From CAZPQV01 sp964588705 (GTDB taxonomy: Bacteria; Bacteroidota; Bacteroidia; Flavobacteriales; Weeksellaceae), in NCBI GenBank assembly GCA_964588705.1, contig CAZPQV010000043.1, positions 1 to 19,555 of the forward strand: a stretch of 19,555 bases of DNA. Direction: 5' to 3'. Position numbers and translations under genes: made by a program. The notes under the pieces are model-generated. The model was not told where the DNA came from and did no database searches. It worked only from the letters and a program-made list of their open reading frames with translations. Positions 8,840 to 16,696 of this stretch are shown here, piece by piece. Position 1 is the stretch's first letter; the number at the start of each line of letters is the position of its first letter.

Positions 8840-11131
8840 TTACTTACGCTGAGTTTCTCTTTTCTGCGCATCCAAAACTGCGATCGTCGCCAAATTCACA
8901 ATTTCATCCACGCTTGAACGCATCTGAACCACGTGCACCGGTTGCTTCAGTCCCATAAGTATTGGACCGACAACCTGTGCCACTTTCATTCCTCTGATAA
9001 TTTTATAGGAGATATTAGCACTTTCAAGATTTGGAAACACAAAAACGTTTGCCGGAGTTGTTCCCAGTTTTGAGAACGGATAATCCGCTAAATGATCGGC
9101 ATTCATCGCAAAATCCGGCTGAATTTCTCCATCCACAACCATTTTCGGATGTTTCTCATGCAAAATCTCAACGGCTTTGGCTACTTTTTTTGAAGTATCG
9201 GAAATTGCTGCAAAGTTTTCATACGAAAGCATTGCAATTCTTGGTTCAATTGCGAAAGATTTCACGGTCATTTCAGACATTTTCGCGATGTTCACCAAGT
9301 CATCAACAGAAGGATTTGCATTGATGGAAGTATCTGCGAAGAACATTGGTTTCTTTTCTGTAAGAATCATCATCATCCCGGCAACTTTATCTACGCCACT
9401 TTCTTTTTCAATCACTTCAAGAACAGGACGAAGAACTGAAGTATAATTTTTTGAGAAGCCAACAATTAAAGCATCCGTATCCCCATGTTTCAGCATCAGA
9501 GGTCCATAATAATCTCTTTGGCGAACGAAACGTTTTGCCTTGTACTCGTTCATTCCTTTCCTCTGACGAATTTTCCAAAGCGTTTCGCGGTATTGCTTAC
9601 GTTTTTCTTCCTGGTCGTCGTCCATTGGATCTACAATCGGAACATCAATTGAAATTCCGAATTTTTCCATCTGTTCTTTAATGTATTTCTTCTCACCCAA
9701 AAGTATCGGATGTGCAATTCCTTCTTCGTAAAGTATCTGCGCTGCTTTCAGAACATTGTATTCTTCAGCATTTCCAAGAACCACTCTCTTCGGATTGGAA
9801 CGCGCGCGGTTCTGCATCATACGGATGAGTTTTTCATCTCGTCCCATTCTGTCGAGCAGATGATTTTCGTATTCGTCCCAATCTTTAATCACGGTTCCGG
9901 CAACTCCACTTTCCATCGCTGCTTTGGCTACGGCTGTTGAAACCCGGGTAATCAGTCGGTTATCAAATGGTTTTGGAATGAAATACTCTTTTCCAAAATT
10001 CAGAGATTTTAAATTATAAGCCAGAACGACTGCTTCGGGAACCGGTTCTTTTGCTAAATCGGCAATGGCACGAACGGCCGCCAGTTTCATTTCCTCATTG
10101 ATGGTTGTTGCCTGTACATCGAGCGCTCCACGGAAAATATACGGGAACCCAAGAACATTATTCACCTGATTGGGAAAATCGCTTCTTCCGGTTGCCATAA
10201 TCACATCTTCTCTCGTTTTTACAGCAAGATTATAATCGATTTCCGGCGTTGGATTTGCCAACCCAAAAACAATCGGATGTTTGGCCATTGACTTCAGCAT
10301 TTTCGCCGACATCACATCTCCCTTTGAAAGCCCTACGAAAACATCGGCATCTTTTAAGGCTTCTTCGAGTGTGGAAATGTCCGTTTTAACAATGAAATCC
10401 AGTTTTTCCGGGGTCAGATTTTCCCGTTTATGATTGATAACGCCTTTACTGTCGCACATTAAAACGTTTTCCTTCTTCAAGCCGAGTGCAATATATAATT
10501 TAGTACAGGCAATTGCTGCGGCTCCTGCTCCATTCACCACCATCTTAACGTCCTCAATTTTCTTACCTGCCAATTCCAAAGCGTTAAGAAGTGCTGCGGC
10601 AGAAATAATTGCGGTTCCGTGCTGGTCATCGTGCATAAGAGGAATATCAAGCTCGTCTTTCAGTCTTTGCTCGATGTAAAAAGCTTCGGGCGCTTTGATA
10701 TCTTCCAAATTGATTCCCCCAAAAGTTGGAGCAATTCCTTTTACGATTTCGATAAATTTATCCGGATCCTTCTCGTTGATTTCAATATCAAAAACATTGA
10801 TATCAGCAAAGATTTTGAAAAGCAAACCTTTCCCTTCCATCACAGGTTTTGATGCTTCGGCACCAATATCTCCCAAACCAAGAACTGCGGTTCCGTTGGA
10901 AATAACGGCGACTAAATTTCCTTTTCCGGTGTAATCGTATACCGTTTTTGGATCTTTCTCAATCTCAAGACAAGGAATTGCAACTCCCGGAGAATAGGCC
11001 AAAGATAAATCTCTTGCAGAAGAGTGAGGCTTGGACGGAATAACTTCTATCTTTCCTTTCGGTTCTGCTTTATGATAATCGAGCGCTGCCTTGTTGAAGT
11101 TGGCAATGTCTCTTTTTGTTTTGTTGTCCAT
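8840..11131 (-). CDS. maeB: NADP-dependent malic enzyme (malic enzyme-phosphotransacetylase fusion)
   Basis: MaeB decarboxylates malate oxidatively to pyruvate, producing CO2 and NADPH, in the cytoplasm. The 763 residues match the two-domain bacterial form. The malic enzyme part (about 1-415) has SLAYSPGVA (43-51), the lysine-containing segment GAEASKPVMEGK (90-101), the metal and substrate segment GGINLEDIKAPE (138-149), MHDDQHGTA (166-174), and the dinucleotide-binding VVNGAGAAAIA (198-208). The remainder (about 430-763) is a phosphotransacetylase-like domain. In characterised MaeB enzymes this is regulatory, responding to acetyl-CoA, and has no transferase activity. The start is ATG at 11131, 9 bases after the stop of the kinase-like gene, so the two form an operon. 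A strong hairpin follows the stop. Confidence 0.96.
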   Translation of the reverse strand: MDNKTKRDIANFNKAALDYHKAEPKGKIEVIPSKPHSSARDLSLAYSPGVAIPCLEIEKDPKTVYDYTGKGNLVAVISNGTAVLGLGDIGAEASKPVMEGKGLLFKIFADINVFDIEINEKDPDKFIEIVKGIAPTFGGINLEDIKAPEAFYIEQRLKDELDIPLMHDDQHGTAIISAAALLNALELAGKKIEDVKMVVNGAGAAAIACTKLYIALGLKKENVLMCDSKGVINHKRENLTPEKLDFIVKTDISTLEEALKDADVFVGLSKGDVMSAKMLKSMAKHPIVFGLANPTPEIDYNLAVKTREDVIMATGRSDFPNQVNNVLGFPYIFRGALDVQATTINEEMKLAAVRAIADLAKEPVPEAVVLAYNLKSLNFGKEYFIPKPFDNRLITRVSTAVAKAAMESGVAGTVIKDWDEYENHLLDRMGRDEKLIRMMQNRARSNPKRVVLGNAEEYNVLKAAQILYEEGIAHPILLGEKKYIKEQMEKFGISIDVPIVDPMDDDQEEKRKQYRETLWKIRQRKGMNEYKAKRFVRQRDYYGPLMLKHGDTDALIVGFSKNYTSVLRPVLEVIEKESGVDKVAGMMMILTEKKPMFFADTSINANPSVDDLVNIAKMSEMTVKSFAIEPRIAMLSYENFAAISDTSKKVAKAVEILHEKHPKMVVDGEIQPDFAMNADHLADYPFSKLGTTPANVFVFPNLESANISYKIIRGMKVAQVVGPILMGLKQPVHVVQMRSSVDEIVNLATIAVLDAQKRETQRK

Positions 11132-11140
11132 TTAAAAATT

Positions 11141-12010
11141 CTATTGTAATTCTAATTTCGGTAAAATGTATTCTCGATGATAATCTACGAGACTTTCAAT
11201 CGGTTTCTGAACTATTTTACCAACTTTAAGATGCATTTCTGCTGCTGCAGAACGCAAAATATCTTCATAATAATAAGCGATAGAACCAATGAAATTGATT
11301 TCGCTTGTTTTGCTTTCTTCGTAAGGAATGACCTGATATTCGAAATAATTTTTCAGTTCCTCAAAAACCAAATGCTGCAAATATGGATGTTGTTTTCTTT
11401 CAACAATAAATTTGCTGAAATCGGCCAGATATGCATTAGCACGAGGGTTATGATACATGTTTTTTATGAGGTCATCAATATTCAGATTGTAGGTTTCTGT
11501 AAATTCTTTATGCAAATCCGGTGGAAGTTTCTTCATAAAGTAATTTTTTACTAAAAGTTTTCCGAGTGCGCAACCACTGCCTTCATCACCGATCAGAAAT
11601 CCTAACGACGGCAGATCTCTGCGGATTTTTTTTCCATCGAAATAGCAGGCGTTGGAACCGGTTCCCAGAATACATACAATCGCAGGCGAACCGTTGTAGG
11701 CAGAATAAGCGGCGGCCGTTAAATCTTCCTTCACGACAAACTTGGCGTTTGGAAAAACGTTTTTCAATGTGTTTTCCATTTTTATTTGGTTGCCTTCAAT
11801 GCCGCATCCGGAGCCATAAAAAAAGAGATATCTTATTTTGAAACGGATTTCAGAAAGTTGAGGATTGTTCAGAATTTCATTAGGAATTATCTCAACATCA
11901 ATGATGTTTGGGTTGAAACCAATGGTTTCTGTTTTCATTTTCTGAGCGCCCTGTCTGTCAAGAATTACCCAGTCGCACTTTGTAGAACCACCATCAACAA
12001 TTGCAATCAT
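11141..12010 (-). CDS. BadF/BadG/BcrA/BcrD-type ATPase, N-acetylglucosamine kinase-like
   Basis: This 289-residue cytoplasmic protein has the ASKHA (actin / sugar kinase / Hsp70) fold. The phosphate-1 loop is DGGSTKCDW (residues 6-14), a conserved D96 begins DLTAAAYSAY, the phosphate-2 loop is ILGTGSNACYFDG (114-126), GDEGSG follows at 141-146, and an adenosine-type motif FIGSIAYYY lies at 240-248. In Bacteroidota such proteins are usually annotated as N-acetylglucosamine kinase or MurNAc kinase-like, phosphorylating amino sugars from peptidoglycan or chitin breakdown. The exact substrate cannot be read from the sequence. The start is ATG at 12010. It is upstream of maeB with a 9-base gap, which implies co-transcription. 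A FucP-type sugar transporter lies about 1.8 kb away on the other strand and might supply substrate (inference). Confidence 0.88.
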   Translation of the reverse strand: MIAIVDGGSTKCDWVILDRQGAQKMKTETIGFNPNIIDVEIIPNEILNNPQLSEIRFKIRYLFFYGSGCGIEGNQIKMENTLKNVFPNAKFVVKEDLTAAAYSAYNGSPAIVCILGTGSNACYFDGKKIRRDLPSLGFLIGDEGSGCALGKLLVKNYFMKKLPPDLHKEFTETYNLNIDDLIKNMYHNPRANAYLADFSKFIVERKQHPYLQHLVFEELKNYFEYQVIPYEESKTSEINFIGSIAYYYEDILRSAAAEMHLKVGKIVQKPIESLVDYHREYILPKLELQ

Positions 12011-12066
12011 ACTTTAACATGTTTAGAATATGCTAAAATATAAAAATAAATGATAAAAAAAGTAGA

Positions 12067-12315
12067 TTATTCTTCGTCCCGCTCATCGATGAGCCAATCT
12101 TCGATTTCGTCTTCGAGATATGAGGTTTGAAGCTTGATCGCATCCAAGAAATCCTCAGGAATATCAGACGTTTCGGAGTTTTCTAATGTCCAAAGATCTT
12201 CCGACATACTTTCGTACTCCGTATATACACGTCTGAATCGTGGACTGGTCTTCTCCAGTTCTTCAATTTTCTTCTGCTGTGGCAGAAATTTTCTGTAACG
12301 TTTTGTATTGCTCAC
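12067..12315 (-). CDS. Conserved small acidic hypothetical protein
   Basis: This is an 82-residue soluble protein that I do not recognise as a characterised family. The N-terminal third is basic (KRYRKFLPQQKK), and the rest is strongly acidic and probably helical, ending in DWLIDERDEE. There is no signal peptide, membrane segment or cysteine. The start is GTG at 12315: an in-frame TAA lies a few codons upstream and the next methionine is residue 37, so GTG is the only start that keeps the basic part. It precedes the kinase-maeB pair by 56 bases on the same strand and may share their transcript. The charge distribution and lack of in-frame stops make it credible as a gene, but its role is unknown. 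Confidence 0.7.
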   Translation of the reverse strand: MSNTKRYRKFLPQQKKIEELEKTSPRFRRVYTEYESMSEDLWTLENSETSDIPEDFLDAIKLQTSYLEDEIEDWLIDERDEE

Positions 12316-12512
12316 TTTGCTTTAATTCTCTAATAGTTTTCTTTAAAAAACGGGTCAGGCGCTAAATTTCAAGATAAAAACATTCTGACCATAATTTTGA
12401 AGAATGAATAATTATCAGGTATAATTTCTCATGATTTATAGAATAAAGGTAGAGATTATTTTGAAATATCAAAATATTTTAGAATAATTTTATACATCTT
12501 TAACATTTGTTT

Positions 12513-12520
12513 TAAATTTG
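12513..12520 (+). promoter_or_regulatory. Candidate -7 box for the GtrA-like gene
   Basis: TAAATTTG followed by CGCC is a typical Bacteroidota -7 element and sits 17 bases before the GtrA-like ATG. No convincing TTTG is found 17-23 bases upstream. The surrounding 222-base divergent intergenic region (12316-12537) shows no other clear structure. Confidence 0.4.
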
Positions 12521-12537
12521 CGCCACACAACATTTAC

Positions 12538-12999
12538 ATGAAACAACTTCTACTGAAGCAAAAACAGATTCTTTTCTTCATTATTGCCGGTGCTTTGAGC
12601 GCAGTGATAGAAGTTGGTACTTTCAAAGTCTTCAGTGTTTATCTGCCGAAGATATTTGATTGGGAGAAAAATTTATACGGCATTTATTTCCCTTTCAGCA
12701 ATATTTTATCTACCGGTTGCGGTATTATTTCCAATTATTTTTTCAGTATTTGGTTTGTGTTTGTGAGAGGGAAACATTCGAAAAGAAGGGAGTTTGCATA
12801 TTTTATGGGTGTTTCGGTTTTTACAACTTTCCTGAGTTTGATCGTCTTCCAGATTTTCTTCAGATTCATTTTTGTTAACGAATATTTCGACCTTGGTTTC
12901 TTTGTATTCAGCCCTGAAATGTTGAGTAAAATTTCTGCAATTGCGCTGGTTTCAATATTAAATTACATCCTGAAAAAAAGGATAATTTTCCACAGCTGA
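12538..12999 (+). CDS. GtrA-like family membrane protein
   Basis: This 153-residue inner-membrane protein has four predicted helices, at roughly residues 10-30, 48-76, 85-112 and 126-146. The family pattern is present: FFIIAGALSAVIEVGTFKVF at 13-32, a GIISNYFFSIWFVF segment at about 62-75, and SILNYILKKRIIFHS at the end. GtrA-like proteins are thought to help move polyprenyl-linked sugars such as undecaprenyl-phosphate glucose across the membrane for cell-surface glycosylation. No glycosyltransferase partner is next to it here, so the substrate is unknown. The start is ATG at 12538. The next gene, a PlsC-type acyltransferase, follows after 44 bases on the same strand. Confidence 0.85.
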   Translation: MKQLLLKQKQILFFIIAGALSAVIEVGTFKVFSVYLPKIFDWEKNLYGIYFPFSNILSTGCGIISNYFFSIWFVFVRGKHSKRREFAYFMGVSVFTTFLSLIVFQIFFRFIFVNEYFDLGFFVFSPEMLSKISAIALVSILNYILKKRIIFHS

Positions 13000-13001
13000 T
13001 T

Positions 13002-13028
13002 TTTGGTATAAAAAATTCAATACTTTTG
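13002..13028 (+). promoter_or_regulatory. Candidate promoter of the acyltransferase gene
   Basis: TTTG (13002-13005) is followed after 15 bases by TACTTTTG (13021-13028), 15 bases before the ATG at 13044. The -7 box is a full consensus match, but the spacing is slightly shorter than usual, so the upstream element may be coincidental. Confidence 0.4.
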
Positions 13029-13043
13029 CGGGGTTAAAATCTT

Positions 13044-13778
13044 ATGAAAAAAATCCTGAATTATCTTTGGCGAATATGGTTTGCTTTTTTGGCATTTCTG
13101 TTTATACTTATATTCGGGATTCCGGTGATTCTGCTTTCTATAAAGGAATCTCATTTTAAATATGCCTACATTTTTATCAGGCTTTGGTGTCAGATTTTGT
13201 TTTACGGAATGGGATTCAATTATAAACTGATTCAGGAAGCGTCAAAGGAAATCGATAAAAACCGAAATTACATCTTTATTTCCAACCATACTTCTATTAT
13301 AGATATCATGTTGATGTGCGTCTTGCATCCGCATCATCCTATTTGTTTTATTGGAAAGGCAGAGTTGGCAAAAATTCCGATTTTCAACATTATTTATAAA
13401 AGAATCTGTATTCTTGTTGACCGTAAAGACCCGAAAAGCCGCGCTGAAGTTTATGTGAAAGCTGCTGAAAAAATGCGACACGGACAAAATATTGTGATTT
13501 TCCCTGAAGGAGGAGTTCCCGACGACACCTCAGTTTTACTTGACACTTTCAAGGATGGAGCATTTATTCTTTCTACAAAACATAACTTTCCAATCGCAGT
13601 TTATACTTTTGCCGGTTTAAAAGAAATGTTCCCATTCGACAAAGGCGAAGGTTATCCCGGAACTGTGACTGTATATTTAAACGACATCATTGAGCCGGAA
13701 ATCCCAAAAGACGAGCAGAAAACAATCGCAAGATCACTCGTTGAAAAAACTTTAAAATCGCATTATTCGGTCGAATAA
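13044..13778 (+). CDS. 1-acyl-sn-glycerol-3-phosphate acyltransferase (PlsC family)
   Basis: This 244-residue lysophospholipid acyltransferase would transfer an acyl chain to lysophosphatidic acid or a related lipid during membrane phospholipid synthesis. An N-terminal hydrophobic anchor lies at about residues 8-33. The catalytic HX4D box is NHTSIID with H82 and D87. The second block is FIGKAELAKIPIFN (102-115), and the glycerol-phosphate binding block is FPEGG at 153-157, all in the correct order. The start is ATG at 13044. The sugar transporter gene follows after 35 bases on the same strand. It could equally be an ornithine-lipid or other O-acyltransferase of the same fold, since substrate specificity is not visible in these motifs. 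Confidence 0.9.
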   Translation: MKKILNYLWRIWFAFLAFLFILIFGIPVILLSIKESHFKYAYIFIRLWCQILFYGMGFNYKLIQEASKEIDKNRNYIFISNHTSIIDIMLMCVLHPHHPICFIGKAELAKIPIFNIIYKRICILVDRKDPKSRAEVYVKAAEKMRHGQNIVIFPEGGVPDDTSVLLDTFKDGAFILSTKHNFPIAVYTFAGLKEMFPFDKGEGYPGTVTVYLNDIIEPEIPKDEQKTIARSLVEKTLKSHYSVE

Positions 13779-13783
13779 ATTTC

Positions 13784-13791
13784 TATATTTG
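13784..13791 (+). promoter_or_regulatory. Candidate -7 box for the sugar transporter gene
   Basis: TATATTTG lies within the 35-base gap, 22 bases before the transporter ATG. It is a full -7 consensus match, but the -33 position, inside the end of the acyltransferase gene, has no TTTG. Read-through from upstream is also possible. Confidence 0.3.
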
Positions 13792-13813
13792 TTATACTTA
13801 ATTTCATAATCAG

Positions 13814-15259
13814 ATGTATAACAATAACGCAAAAACCAATTGGGGACAGTTCGTTCCGCTAGTTACCGTATTTTTCTTTTGGGGATTTGTTGCTGCAAGT
13901 AACGATATTCTTATCCCGGTTTTCAAGAAAGCATTTAATCTTACGCAGAGTCAAAGCCAATTAGTTTCGGTTGCGTTTTATGTTGCTTACACTGTAGGTT
14001 CTTTAATCTATATGTTTATTTCTAAAGGAATCAAGCAGGATTTAATTAATAAAATCGGTTATAAAAACGGACTGATTTATGGACTGCTGATTTCTGCATT
14101 GGGAACACTTTTATTTATTCCGGCTGCAAATATGGGATCGTTTCCATTAATGATTTCCGGACTTTTCACTGTTGGACTTGGGTTTTCGCTGCAGCAGATT
14201 GTCGCAAATCCGCTTGCTATTGCTTTAGGACCAAATGAAACAGGTTCGCAACGTCTTACGATGGCGGGAGGAATCAACAACCTTGGAACCACGATTGGAC
14301 CACTTATTGTGGCTTTTGCAATTTTTGGCTCTGCCACTGCTGCCAATACTGAAGCAAGTATTGAATCAGTAAAAATTCCATATTTAGTTTTGGGTGCGGC
14401 TTTCGTTGCTGTTGCTATTTTGCTTAAATTTTCGTCTTTACCGAAAGTTACTGCCGCAAATACAGAAGATACGGATGATGTAGAGCAGGGGCATCACAGA
14501 AAAAACGCATTTGCATTTCCACAACTGGTTTTGGGGATGATTGCGATTTTCGTTTACGTTGGTGTTGAAGTTTCTACCGCAAGTAACCTTCCGGAATATA
14601 TGCAAAAAGATTTAGGTTTCGAAACCAATGAAATCGCTCCATATATTTCACTGTATTGGGCATCGCTAATGATTGGCCGTTGGACCGGAGCTGTTGATGC
14701 TTTTGATGTAAACATGGGAACAAAAAAAATGTTGAGATTCCTTGCTCCTTATCTTGCGTTCGGTGTATTCCTTTTGGTAAATGCCATTGCACAGCACGAT
14801 TTACAACCGTTTTATGTTTATTCAGCTGTCATTTTAGTAATGATTGCTGCAGATATTGCCAGTAAAGGAAATCCAGCGCGGATGTTGCTCATTTTCTCCT
14901 GTATTGGGATTCTTGCGCTACTAATTGGTATGGCTTCAACAGGAATGATTTCCGTTTATGCATTCACCAGCGTTGGTTTATTCTGTTCTACACTGTGGCC
15001 ATGTATTTTTGCATTAGCAATTAATGGTCTTGGTAAACACACCAACCAAGGTTCCGGCTTCCTGATTATGATGATTATGGGTGGCGGAATTGTTAGTTGG
15101 TTACAGGGCTATTTGGCAGATTATACGTCAATCCATTTCAGTTATATCGTAGGTGTGCTGTGTTTTGCGTATCTTGCATTCTATGCCATAAGAGTAACCG
15201 GAATTCTTAGAGCACAGGGAATTGAACTGAAAGATCTGAAACAGGAAGGTGGACATTAA
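13814..15259 (+). CDS. Sugar MFS transporter, FucP (fucose/glucose/galactose:H+ symporter) family
   Basis: This 481-residue inner-membrane permease has about 12 helices. The N-terminus FFFWGFVAASNDILIPVFK (residues 21-39) followed by LTQSQSQLVSVAFYVAYTVGS is the typical opening of the FucP branch of the major facilitator superfamily. This branch imports fucose, glucose, galactose or, in some Bacteroidota, N-acetylglucosamine. A polar loop rich in D, E and H (about 215-231) separates the two six-helix halves. The C-terminal half has GSGFLIMMIMGGGIVSWLQGYLAD (about 416-439), also typical of the family. The start is ATG at 13814. Its stop lies inside the start of the DUF3810 gene, so the two are coupled. 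The exact sugar cannot be deduced. Confidence 0.9.
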   Translation: MYNNNAKTNWGQFVPLVTVFFFWGFVAASNDILIPVFKKAFNLTQSQSQLVSVAFYVAYTVGSLIYMFISKGIKQDLINKIGYKNGLIYGLLISALGTLLFIPAANMGSFPLMISGLFTVGLGFSLQQIVANPLAIALGPNETGSQRLTMAGGINNLGTTIGPLIVAFAIFGSATAANTEASIESVKIPYLVLGAAFVAVAILLKFSSLPKVTAANTEDTDDVEQGHHRKNAFAFPQLVLGMIAIFVYVGVEVSTASNLPEYMQKDLGFETNEIAPYISLYWASLMIGRWTGAVDAFDVNMGTKKMLRFLAPYLAFGVFLLVNAIAQHDLQPFYVYSAVILVMIAADIASKGNPARMLLIFSCIGILALLIGMASTGMISVYAFTSVGLFCSTLWPCIFALAINGLGKHTNQGSGFLIMMIMGGGIVSWLQGYLADYTSIHFSYIVGVLCFAYLAFYAIRVTGILRAQGIELKDLKQEGGH

Positions 15260-16316
15260 GAAAGATAAAATATTAGGGAAAAACAGATTTTGGGCAGGTG
15301 CATTACTTGCCCAATTTCTTTTGTTTTATGCATTATCAAAATCAGATTTTGCCATTGGTTTGGCAGAATCATTCTTTGAAAAGCAGAAGTATATTCATCA
15401 GAGTATTTTCTCTCGGATCCCATTTTCGTTCGGAGATTTATTCTATGTAATACTGGGAATTGTTCTGATTTTTATTTTAATTAAAATCATCAGAAGTAAA
15501 AAGAGAAAAAAATATTTAAAAATATTATTGATTTTATTAAATGTCCTTTATTTCACTTATCAGATTTTTTGGGGAATGCTTTATTTTCAAAAACCTTTAA
15601 TTGAAAAACTATCTCCTGCAGAGCCAACACTCGAAGAGACAAAAGTGCTTACACTGAAATATCTTGAAAAATGCAAACAAACCAGAGCATTGGTAAAAGA
15701 AGATAAAAATGGTGTTTTCAAAGTGTCGGATCCGAAACGGATTAAAATGGAAATTCAAATTCTGCAAACTCAATTGCCATCAGATTTCAAAATAAAATCT
15801 GTAACCGGAATCAATGCTTCAAAACCCAGTCTATACCGTGGAATAATGAGTTATACAGGAATATTGGGCTATTACAATCCATTCACTGCGGAAGCACAAT
15901 ATAATGCCGAATTGCCGTCCACTTATATTCCCTTTACTTTGGCTCATGAAAGTGCACATCAATTGGGTTTCGCACGCGAACAGGAAGCTAATTTCATCGG
16001 CTATTTAACAGGAATTGATTCTGCAAACCCTGAAATAAAATACAGCACCGAATATTTTGTATTGAAAAGTTTGTTAAAATCCTTGGTTGAAAAGAACGAA
16101 GACTTTGTAAAAGAAGTTGTAAACAACTACTCTCCTGCCATGAAAAGGGATCAGCTTTATGAAAAAAATTTCTTTGAAAAGCACAGCGGACTTCTGGATG
16201 TGTTCTTTCAGTTTACAAATAACCTGTTTTTAAAAAGCAATCAGCAGGAAGGAAGCATTACGTACAGCTATTTTACCGACCTTCTTATTAGATATGAACG
16301 CAATGTAAACAATTGA
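15249..16316 (+). CDS. DUF3810 membrane protein with HExxH zinc-protease-like motif
   Basis: This 355-residue protein has three N-terminal membrane helices, at about residues 14-31, 62-82 and 90-112. They are followed by a large soluble domain of the DUF3810 type. That domain holds HESAHQLGFAREQEAN: H233, E234 and H237 match the HExxH zinc-binding and catalytic motif, and E244 or E246 could be the third ligand. This suggests a membrane-anchored metallopeptidase facing the periplasm, but activity for the family is, as far as I know, unproven. The start is GTG at 15249, overlapping the last 11 bases of the transporter gene. No in-frame ATG occurs until about residue 110, which would remove the helices. 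The overlap implies translational coupling with the sugar transporter. A member of this family is seen mostly in Bacteroidota and some Firmicutes. Confidence 0.85.
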   Translation: MDIKKDKILGKNRFWAGALLAQFLLFYALSKSDFAIGLAESFFEKQKYIHQSIFSRIPFSFGDLFYVILGIVLIFILIKIIRSKKRKKYLKILLILLNVLYFTYQIFWGMLYFQKPLIEKLSPAEPTLEETKVLTLKYLEKCKQTRALVKEDKNGVFKVSDPKRIKMEIQILQTQLPSDFKIKSVTGINASKPSLYRGIMSYTGILGYYNPFTAEAQYNAELPSTYIPFTLAHESAHQLGFAREQEANFIGYLTGIDSANPEIKYSTEYFVLKSLLKSLVEKNEDFVKEVVNNYSPAMKRDQLYEKNFFEKHSGLLDVFFQFTNNLFLKSNQQEGSITYSYFTDLLIRYERNVNN

Positions 16317-16323
16317 TATTTAA

Positions 16324-16355
16324 CAAAAAAGAATCGCATCTTGCGACACGATTCT
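16324..16355 (-). terminator. Minus-strand intrinsic terminator ending the candidate small RNA
   Basis: The inverted repeat AGAATCG (16330-16336) / CGATTCT (16349-16355) contains an inner alternative TCGCA/TGCGA pairing in its 12-base loop. On the minus strand it is followed by six T residues (complement of 16325-16330). In the plus direction the repeat is followed by A residues, so it would not work as a terminator for the DUF3810 gene. Confidence 0.6.
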
Positions 16356-16420
16356 AAAAACACAAATGATGAAAAAAAATTTATTGCCTTACTTGGAACG
16401 AATGCCCTTATAAAGCGGCG
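16324..16420 (-). ncRNA. Candidate small RNA with its own promoter and terminator
   Basis: On the minus strand a promoter-like element (16451-16421) is followed by about 95 bases without an AUG-initiated frame of useful length, ending at a terminator hairpin with a T run (16355-16324). The predicted 5' part can fold: GCUUUA (16416-16411) with UAAGGC (16391-16386), one G-U pair, enclosing 19 bases. A U-rich linker then leads to the terminator. The upstream tRNA has its own terminator, so this second minus-strand terminator needs a separate transcript. I do not recognise it as a named RNA family. The transcript ends are inferred. Confidence 0.45.
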
Positions 16421-16451
16421 TAAAAGTACACATTTTTTTTATAATTGCAAA
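16421..16451 (-). promoter_or_regulatory. Promoter-like element of the candidate small RNA
   Basis: On the minus strand TTTG (16451-16448) is followed by exactly 19 bases and then TACTTTTA (16428-16421), one base off the TAnnTTTG consensus. The downstream bases, CGCCGCT, resemble the CACCACT that follows the tRNA promoter 276 bases away, which supports a shared start-site style. Confidence 0.5.
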
Positions 16452-16573
16452 TTATTCCAATTCTTTTTTTAAGTTTTTTATCTATTATAACTATTGATGA
16501 AAAATTAAATTTAGTTAAAATTGGTTTTTCTTTTGAGTACTTGAAAAAATAGCTTGCTTAAACCATTTCTTAA

Positions 16574-16606
16574 AAACAAAAAAATCTCAACATTAGTTGA
16601 GATTTT
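16574..16606 (-). terminator. Intrinsic terminator of tRNA-Met
   Basis: A perfect 11-base inverted repeat, AAAATCTCAAC (16581-16591) / GTTGAGATTTT (16596-16606), has a 4-base loop. On the minus strand it is followed by a T-rich tract. It begins two bases after the tRNA discriminator base and is the strongest terminator in the window. Confidence 0.85.
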
Positions 16607-16607
16607 G

Positions 16608-16681
16608 TAGCGAAGACGGGAATTGAACCCGTGACCTCAGGGTTATGAATCCTGCGCTCTAACCATCTGAGCTACCTCGCC
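16608..16681 (-). tRNA. tRNA-Met (anticodon CAT)
   Basis: The 74-base cloverleaf reads from 16681 to 16608. The acceptor arm is GGCGAGG with CTTCGCT (two G-U pairs), the D arm is GCTC/GAGC, the anticodon loop is TTCATAA, the T arm is ACGGG/CCCGT with loop TTCAATT, and the discriminator is A. The anticodon CAT allows elongator Met, initiator Met or Ile2. The standard G1-U72 pairing and the lack of three G-C pairs below the anticodon loop argue against the initiator. Elongator Met is preferred over lysidine-modified Ile2 by general resemblance, not proof. The 3' CCA is not encoded. The anticodon stem has an A-C mismatch at the 31-39 position, next to the loop. Confidence 0.93.
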
Positions 16682-16696
16682 AGGTTTTGAGTGGTG

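Noticed and set aside
12011..12066. TTAG/CTAA inverted repeat between the 82-residue gene and the kinase-like gene
   Set aside because: The stem is only four base pairs and all but one are A-T; it lacks a T tract placed to act as a terminator.
16366..16413. A 15-codon plus-strand frame (MMKKNLLPYLERMPL) opposite the candidate small RNA
   Set aside because: It is very short, has no plus-strand promoter or terminator of its own, and lies in AT-rich DNA where such frames arise by chance.
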